64,000 bases of DNA from Okapia johnstoni (Eukaryota > Chordata > Mammalia > Artiodactyla > Giraffidae), in the NCBI GenBank assembly GCA_024291935.2, contig CM044316.1, positions 8,672,501 to 8,736,500 on the forward strand, read 5' to 3'. Positions 55,438 to 64,000 of the stretch are shown here, piece after piece. Made by a program: the position numbers and the translations under genes. The notes beneath the pieces are model-generated. The model saw only the letters and a list, made by a program, of their open reading frames with translations, ran no database searches and was not told the DNA's origin. Every line of letters starts with the position of its first letter. Positions within the stretch are counted from its first letter, which is position 1.

Positions 55438-55977
55438 TGAGGGGCTCCAGGAGAAAGGGGTGGCAGCAGTCCCGAGGGTCCCCAAATAAGGTGCCTGTCC
55501 TCTGCGTGCCCCATGGCCAGCGCACCCTGTTCCCTTTCACCCTTCCTTGTAGGTATTCAGCACATTTCCTGAGCAACTACTAGGGGCTGGGTGCCATGCA
55601 AACAGCCAGTAAGACCCAGCCCACCCCCCCGCAGCCTGTCACCTCCCCAAGCTGTACCCTTCGCCAAAAGCCCTTTGCCTCCAGACGCTCATCCCAGGAT
55701 TAGTGGGGGCTTGCAGAGTAAAAGCCATGGCAGGACGGGGAGGTGTCAGAGGAGCTGAGGGACAGCCCAGAGGGCTTTCCTGAGGAGGTGACATTTGAAC
55801 ATGGACTGGCAGAAGGTTATGTGCTTGTGTCAGAGAGACGGTGTGTGAGAATGTGAGGGAGGGAGTGAGTGTGAAGACTGTTCCTTTCTGTAAGTGTGTG
55901 TTTGAGGTGGGGGTGGTGTACAAAGCTACACACTCAAGCCAGACCACCTAGAGCTAGTCAGCTCTTCCTTCAGATTT

Positions 55978-56277
55978 TACCCAGATTTAGGACTTCCTGG
56001 TGATCCAGTGGTTAAGAATCTGCCTGCCAATGCAGGGGGCGTGGATTCGATCCCTAGTCCGGGAAGATCCCACATGCCATGGGGCAACTAATGCCATGTG
56101 CCACAACTACTGAAGCCTGTGCGCCTAGAGCCTGTGCTCTATAACAAGAGAAGCCACTGCAATGAGAAGCCTGAGCCCTACAACTAGAGAGTAGCACCCA
56201 TCGCCTCAACTAGAGAAAGCTAGCACACAGCAGTGAAGACCCAGTGTGGCCAAATTAAAAAAAAAAACATTTTAACC
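55978..56277 (+). repeat. CHR SINE, full length with target-site duplication
   Basis: Long form from 'ggacttcctggtgatccagt' to an A11 run, flanked by ttacccagattt and taacccagatt. Confidence 0.9.
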
Positions 56278-57150
56278 CAGATTGATTGCTGCTTCCATGC
56301 CAATCCCTCCACAGCTGCTTACAGCATCCTCTGCCCGCTCTCCTTGCCTTCTCTTGCCTGCCTGCTGTAGTCTGTTCCCGCCATAGCAGCCAGAGAGCGC
56401 TTGTGAGCACTTGAGTCAGGTCCTGCCCTCCTCCTATCAGATCCCTCCTTGGTTCCCACCTCACTCAGAGCAAAAGCCTAAGTCCTCCTCAGGTCCACAA
56501 GGCCCTGGACACCCTGCACCGTCCTCTCTAGTCCTCACCTTCTCCATGCTCCTCCTCACTGGGTTTCAGTTACCTGGCCACTCCTTGCACTCATCACCCG
56601 TCGTCTGCTAGGGGCTCCCTCAGGACCTTTGTGCTGGCTGTTCCGCCTGTCTGGAATGCTCTTCCCCAAAACCTGTGTGACTCCTCCCTCCCCTTAGTCA
56701 GGTTCTTTCATTGGCATTATGTTTTTTGCTGCACCCTGCTACTAGCATGTGGGATCTTATTTCCTCGACCAGGAATTGAACCCACGCACCGCCCCCCCCC
56801 CCCCCCAGCATTGAAAGCACGGAGTGTTAACCACTGGACTGCCAGAGAGGTCCCCCATTCCGAGATTTTTTTTTTTTTTTTGCCTGACTACCCTCTTAAT
56901 GAGGTCTACCTGACCACACTCTCAAATCACAGTCCCCCGCCCCACTTCCCAGCACCTTCCGTGTTTCTCTTCTAGTCCTGACTTCTGCCCACGGTTCCAT
57001 TGGCTATATTGCCTCTTTATCATGTCTCTTTTATGTCCTGCCTTACTGGGCTGTCAGCCCCACAGGGAAAAGGAGTGCTGTCTGTCACCACCATGTCCGC
57101 AGCCAGCTACACCACAGGCCCTCACTTAATTTTTGCCAAATGCCTGAGAG
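56278..57150 (+). repeat. L2 LINE 3' region with nested antisense CHR
   Basis: L2 phrases: 'gtcctgccctcctcctatca', 'gtctggaatgctcttcccca', 'cttaatgaggtctacctgac'. The CHR at about 56723-56860 contains a C16 run where the B-box flank should be, and a T17 run follows at about 56865. Confidence 0.8.
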
Positions 57151-57383
57151 AGAGCAGGGTTCACTCCAGGACCCTGAGCAGAAAACTAGAAAAGGGAAGG
57201 AGGCCTGGGGCCAGCTCCACAGCTCCTCGGGGATTCTAGAATACATCACTGGATGGGATCACCGAAGCGTTCTGAGAGCTTGGGGCAGGGAATGGGCGTG
57301 GTCAGGTGGCTCAGGTAGGTGGGCCGGACTGGAACCACTTCATTCTCTCCCTTCCAACATTTCTTTCTCAAACATCTACTCTC
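57151..57383. other. Intron 3, nothing recognised
   Basis: Unique DNA. Confidence 0.35.
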
Positions 57384-58110
57384 GGGACTTCCCTGGTGGT
57401 CCAGTGGTTAAGACTCTGAGCTTCCACTGCAGGGGGCATGGGTTTGATTCCTGGTCAGGGGCTTCCCAGGTGGTACTAGTGGTAAAGAACCCACCAGCCA
57501 ATGCAGGAGACATAAGAGACATGGGTTCGATCCCCGGGTTGGGAAGATCCCCTAGAGGAGGGTACAGCAACCCACTCCAGTATTCTTGGGGACTTCCCTG
57601 GTAGCTCAGACAGTAAAGAATCTGCCTGCAATGCAGGAGACCTAGGTTCAATCTCTGGGTCGAGAAGATCCCTGGAGAGGGGAATGGCAACCCACTCCAG
57701 TATTCTTGCCTGGAGGATCCCCATGGACAGAGGAGCCTGGTGGGCTACAGTACATAGGGTCACATGGAGTAAGACACAACCGAAGCAACTTATCACAGAG
57801 AAATAAGGTCCATGAAGGCAATGGCACCCCACCCCAGTATTACTTGCCTGGAAAATCCCACGGACAGAGGAGCCTGGTAGGCTACAGTCCATGGGGTCGC
57901 AAAGAGTCGGACACAACTGAGCGACTTCACTTTCACTTTTCACTTTCATGCATTGGAGAAGGAAATAGCAGCCCACTCCAGTGTTCTTGCCTGGAGAATC
58001 CCAGGGACAGGGGAGCCTGGTGGGCTGCCGTCTATGGGGTCGCACAGAGTCGGACACGACTGAAGCGACTTAGCAGCAGCAGCAGCCGTGCGGTGTGGCA
58101 AAAAAAAAAA
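57384..58110 (+). repeat. Head-to-tail SINE cluster: CHR, two Bov-tA, one Bov-A2 dimer
   Basis: In order, all sense: CHR head fragment (57384-57459), Bov-tA truncated at 'gtattcttgg' (57460-57590), complete Bov-tA (57591-57798), then a Bov-A2 with two A monomers joined by 'ttcactttcacttttcactt' (about 57817-58085), then (CAG)n and an A13 tail. Confidence 0.88.
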
Positions 58111-58521
58111 AAACACAACAAAAAACTATTCCCCTGCAGCAATCTTCTCCCTCTTCCCTAATTTCCATCTCCCAACACCCCTGCATGGACCATCCCAGTC
58201 CAGCCTCCCTTTTCTCCTACCCACTGCCTCTCCAGATCCTCCCTGCCCGCTTTACTCAGACCAGTCTCAGGGTCTGTGGTGTTTTCCGCCATCTCCCCAA
58301 GTTGCTTGCACAAAAACTCACCCAGTTTCTGACGCTCATGGGGTCTCAGTTCTAGGGCAAGCGTGTGGGGGACACAGTAGTGTGGTCACTGGGGCTGAGG
58401 GAACGTGATGAGGCCACTGCCCCACTGTCTTCACATGTGGAGACTCTTATGTTAGTTCAGGGTCCAGCTCTATGACTCTGACAGAGACACCCCAGAATAA
58501 GTACAGTGATCTAAACAGGAT
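58111..58521. other. Intron 3, nothing recognised
   Basis: C/T-rich unique DNA. Confidence 0.35.
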
Positions 58522-58666
58522 CGGCTTCCCAGATGATGCTAGTGGTAAAGAACCTGCCTGCCAATGCAGGAGGTGTAAGAGACACAGGTTCTATCCCTGG
58601 GTCGGGAAAATCCCCTGGAGGAGGGCATGGCAACCCACTCCAGTATTCTTGCCTGGAGAGTCTGTG
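58522..58666 (+). repeat. Bov-tA SINE, 3'-truncated
   Basis: 'ggcttcccagatgatgctag' to 'ttcttgcctggagagtc'. Confidence 0.9.
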
Positions 58667-58774
58667 TCCTGGGGCCAATCCCTTAAAGGCTACATCAGTC
58701 ACAGGCACTTCCCAGCAGAGGAGGCTGGACATGCGGTTTTTCCAGGAAGGCCAGCATTTCTGTGTTTTTCTTTT

Positions 58775-59290
58775 TGTTTTCATGGAGGTGAAATCCACAT
58801 AACAAAAGATTCACCATTTTAAAGTGAACAGTTCAGCGGAGTTAATTACATTCACGATATTGTGCAGTCTCTGCCTCTGTTAAGTTCCAGAACATTTTCA
58901 TCACCTCAAAAGGAAACTCTGTCACCCTGAGCAGTCACTCTCCATCCCCCTCCCCTCCCCTGAGTCCTTGGCAACCACTAATCTACTTTCTGTTTCTGGA
59001 TTTACCTGTTTTGAACATTTCATATAAATAGAACTGTGAAACATGTGGCCTCGGGCTGGCTTCTTTCACTGAATGTGATGTTTTTGAGGCTCATCCATGG
59101 TGTAGTATTAGAGCTTCCTTCCTTTTTTATGGCTGAATAATACTCCATTGTGTGGATAAGCTGTGTTCTGTTTATCCACTCATTCGCCAATGGGTTGTCT
59201 GTACCTTTTGGTGATTGTGTGAATGATGCTGCTGTGAACATTCATATACAAGCAGTTGTACACAAATACACCTTCAGTGCTGCAGTAGAT
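58775..59290 (-). repeat. L1 3' region (antisense)
   Basis: 'gtgaaatccacataacaaaa', 'tttcatataaatagaactgt', 'ctgaataatactccattgtg', 'tgatgctgctgtgaacattc'. Confidence 0.85.
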
Positions 59291-59386
59291 GAACGCACTT
59301 GCTTTCAGTTCTTTGGGGAATAGAACTAGTTCTTTGTGTCGTAGGTAACGAAGTCTCTATTTAACCATCTAAACTCAGTGTTATAT

Positions 59387-59519
59387 ATATATTTTATTTA
59401 TTTTTAATTGAAGGATAATTGCTTTACAATATTGTGTTGGTTTCTGCCTTACATCAACATGCATCAGCCATAAGTATACATACGTCCCCTCCCTCTTGAA
59501 CCTCCCTCCCACCTCCCAT
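59387..59519 (-). repeat. Short artiodactyl L1 3' end with target-site duplication
   Basis: A strongly 5'-truncated, antisense L1 ('aattgaaggataattgcttt'), flanked by cagtgttatat at 59376-59386 and 59520-59530. Only about 130 bp of the element was inserted. Confidence 0.9.
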
Positions 59520-59530
59520 CAGTGTTATAT

Positions 59531-61125
<1,595 letters not shown>

Positions 61126-61860
61126 AGGTCACCCTCTGAGGCCTGGCAGCAAATCTCATGTGAAGTGCCAGGGGCATCTTCCACAGATTCCTAACTCTTG
61201 TTTGGTTTGCCTATTAGCATGCTAGTACTTCCTGTCTGCACAGGAAGTGCTGCTATGTTGGATTGAGGGTGGCACCCAGGTATCCTGAGGAAGGTGATCT
61301 GGGGAGCTAGGGGCCTGCCATTCTTGCACCCAACCAAAGGAAGCAAACCATCGACAGGGTCTCTCCTCCTCAGTACCCCACCCTTAACATGGCCCTTCTT
61401 TCCAGCCCTCATGCTTCTCCCGTGCCTTTCCCATCATCCATTCCCTCCTCTCCACCCCCGGCTTCACGTAGCCAACCTGGAGGTAGGGCCCTCTGGGCAG
61501 AGGGGGTGGAGGCAGGGCCACCAGGGTGTCTTGAGTGTGGGGGGCAGGGGCGGGGGAGCAGGAGGCCCTGTGACTCTCCCTCCTCTCCTCTCCCACCCCA
61601 GCCTTCCCCCCAACCCCCAGCCTTTGATTTCTCCTCGCAGGTGACCACAGACGTGCTGGGGGAGATAGGAGCCTCATGTGCTTCCATAGCTTTCTTCTTT
61701 TACTCCTTACCCTTTCCTTTCAGCGACCGAGGCCTCCAGTCATCGCCTGAGGGGGACGCCCATCTGATCCTTGAAGCCTCCCCACAGCACTGGGGACACT
61801 GCCCACCCCCTGTGGGCTGGGGCAGCAGGGGAAGGGGGACAGGAGTTGGGGAGCACAGCA

Positions 61861-62445
61861 CAGTGGAAAAATCTAGACTGGGTTCGAGGTTCAGCCCTGG
61901 CCCTTGGGTTTTCTGGCTCAGAAACTGGAGCAAATGACTTAAATTTCTCTGGGCTGCTGCAGAAGGAGGCAAGAGTCCAGGAGGTCATGTGTGCCAGGCG
62001 CCCAGCCCAGGGCCCGCCACAGAGCCCACTCGTGATGGCAAAGTGCTGGATGTAAACTCCCCCCACAGGCAGAGACCTCATCTTCAACCCCCTCCCCAGT
62101 GCCCAGACCCAAGCCTGGTTCAGGATGTGCTCAGTAATGGTTTGGGTGCCTTTTCAATCCAGCTGAGCCTATAGCTTCCTCTGTGATGGTGGGAGGGGAT
62201 CAAACACCTCTGAGATGCTGCCAGGACTATGGAGAATGTGGGTAAAAGCTCTTTGTGCACCCCCAGCAGTAGATGTGAAGGAAACTGCACCCATTTTGTC
62301 AGTCGTGTTGCTTCACTTCATTGAATTTGTTTCCTCATCTGTAGACAGGATTCTCGAAACGCTGCCAGAGGGGTGCTTAGCACGGTTCCTGGCACCTAAT
62401 AAGCGCTGAGCACTTAGTTGTCATTGCTTTTCTTCTGACCACTCA
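61861..62445 (+). repeat. Two MIR copies in intron 4
   Basis: About 61861-61970 ('gactgggttcgaggttcagc', 'caaatgacttaaatttctct') and about 62245-62445 ('gaatttgtttcctcatctgt', 'acctaataagcgctgagcac'), both sense. Confidence 0.7.
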
Positions 62446-64000
62446 CCATGATTTTTACCAATTATTATTGCTATTGGTAATCAAAAATAAAACTAACACC
62501 AGATGACAAACCCAGTTTCTCCTGAGACCAGTAAGATAAAAAGCAGGGGGGAAAAAAAAATCTCCTGGTCCAAGTGGCATCCAAAAGTGGGGAAAAAAAC
62601 ATGAAAAACCCCAAGTGAGTGGATACCATGCAGGTAAAGAAGCAAGGAAGAGATAGAGACTTCCTGGAGCTGAACCTCTGAGTGTGGGTGGGAGGGCATG
62701 ACCCACAGAGACCAGGAGGGCTCAGGGAATGGGCAGCCCCCAGTCTGATGGGAGAGAGCTACCTTGAGCCCTGGGAGAAGCAGAGGCGCACGCGTGCACA
62801 CACACACTCTCTCTCTCACACTCAACGCTCACAGTCACTGACACGGAGGATGTATCTGGGGGGCTGGGCTAACTCCTGGTCCCAGAAGATGAGGGCTGGC
62901 ATTCCAAGGGTGATGGAAGCCAGGCCACTGAACAGGGAGGCCTGGCACTCACTTATCCCCAGACCTCTCTTTCTCTGAGCACCTCCTGTGTACCAGGCCC
63001 TGGGAGAGGCGCTGGGAAGGGAGTCAGACACAGCCCCTCCCGACAGACAGGTGGCAGGAGAGTGAGGCCCTGGTCAGAGGTTCCTAAGGGGCCAGGGGGC
63101 CCAGAGCCTGGAGAGGGTACAGCCTGGGCAGCCCCTCTTGCCATGGGCTTCAGAGGCTGGGGTGACCCCAGTGCTGGTCGGGGGTGGGTGCTGGGGCTAC
63201 CGTGGGAAGGGAGCAGTGGGTGTGTGGGGCAACCCCCCCCTCCCCTGGCACACGTACCTGACAGGCCCGACTAGGCTGGGGAGCTCCCAGCTCCTGGGCC
63301 CCCAGGGGGGAGCTGGGCAGAGAAACTGAGCCTCAGGCTTGCCCCCAGGGGAGCGTGGGAGCGTGTCTGTGCCCCCACCTGCTGTCCTGCCCCGTCTGTG
63401 ATGTCCCCCCCACCCCAGCCTCTTCCCTCTCTGCCGTCACGGGGCTCTTGGAGGCCCCCAGGGCTCCGCCTGTCTGCCTCTCCATCATTCTGTGTCCGAC
63501 GCTGCCACCCTCTCTCTGTGTTGGCTTCCGGGGTGGGGGTGGGGTTCCGAGGGTTTGGGGAAACTCAGCTGGACTTTTTAAGGCCAGCACAGAAGGGGAG
63601 GGCGTTCTGCGTGTTTCCTCTGTGGTGCTCCCAGGCTGAGGGAGGCACTGAATCGCCTCCTGGGCCCCCGGTTCTAGCACGAGGGCAGCAGGCAGGGCTG
63701 GAGGGGACCAAGGGGTTCCTCCACCCCCCCCCACCATCCCTTCCTGGTGCCCCCCTGAGCGGAGCTGCCTCCCAACTGGAGCTCCCTCTCCCCAGCCTTG
63801 ATGCACTGAGGGTGCCCCTTCCGGTCTAAGGGCTCTGTCCGTCTGCCTACCTGTATACCCCCTCTCCCCACCCCCACCCGGTGTCTCTCTCGGTCTCTGT
63901 CCTCCTGTGTGTCTCCCTCCTCCCTGTGATTGTCTCCCCAACATCCTGCCTAGGAGGAAAGGACGTGGGGGCGGGGGCTGACGCTACCTTCGGGGTTGGG

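Noticed and set aside
61911..61940. Lookalike of the KVEQK mini-exon ('gaaactggagcaaatgac')
   Set aside because: It lies within an MIR ('...caaatgacttaaatttctct'), lacks a gt donor at the right place and does not match the expected 15-nt exon.

Overview
The window is nuclear DNA from a ruminant, most likely a bovid. Dozens of ruminant/cetartiodactyl SINEs (Bov-tA/Bov-A2 and CHR type), Bov-B LINE 3' ends and artiodactyl L1 3' ends are scattered through it. They are nested in older mammalian repeats: MIR, L2, L1, MaLR LTRs and hAT DNA elements. Cattle, sheep, goat and relatives cannot be told apart by eye. There are no bacterial features, and almost none of the long open frames are genes.

The only protein-coding gene I can support is the 5' part of ADGRL1 (latrophilin-1, LPHN1), on the + strand. 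A large CpG island (about 31.85-33.3 kb) holds a non-coding first exon ending at 32809. Exon 2 (50692-50856) carries the start codon at 50787 and a signal peptide. Exons 3 (55223-55436) and 4 (60385-60494) encode the start of the mature protein and the rhamnose-binding-lectin (SUEL) domain. Splice sites and phases (1, 2, 1) agree. Codons 1-131 plus one base are present. The olfactomedin, GAIN and seven-helix regions lie beyond base 64000. By synteny with human 19p13 I would expect a cattle chromosome 7-like location, but that is inference.

Layout: 1-31.8 kb is intergenic, repeat-rich DNA. It holds a GC-rich block at 5.5-7.7 kb with a conserved-looking core, a CpG-rich minisatellite of about 31-bp period at 28.58-28.84 kb, and a decayed repeat theme at 30.4-31.97 kb running into the ADGRL1 CpG island. 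Intron 1 (32810-50691) has an AT-rich candidate element at 34.4 kb, a triple MEF2-like cluster at 37.26 kb and a perfect palindromic RFX X-box at 42.03 kb. Intron 2 has a homeodomain-motif-rich block at 51.4 kb. Intron 4 starts with a pure (CA)43 tract 74 bp after the exon 4 donor.

I found no unknown protein system. The points most worth following are regulatory: an upstream ORF crossing the exon 1/2 junction, the MEF2 and RFX sites, the (CA)n tract before an alternatively spliced mini-exon known in this gene family, and two decayed tandem arrays next to the promoter.
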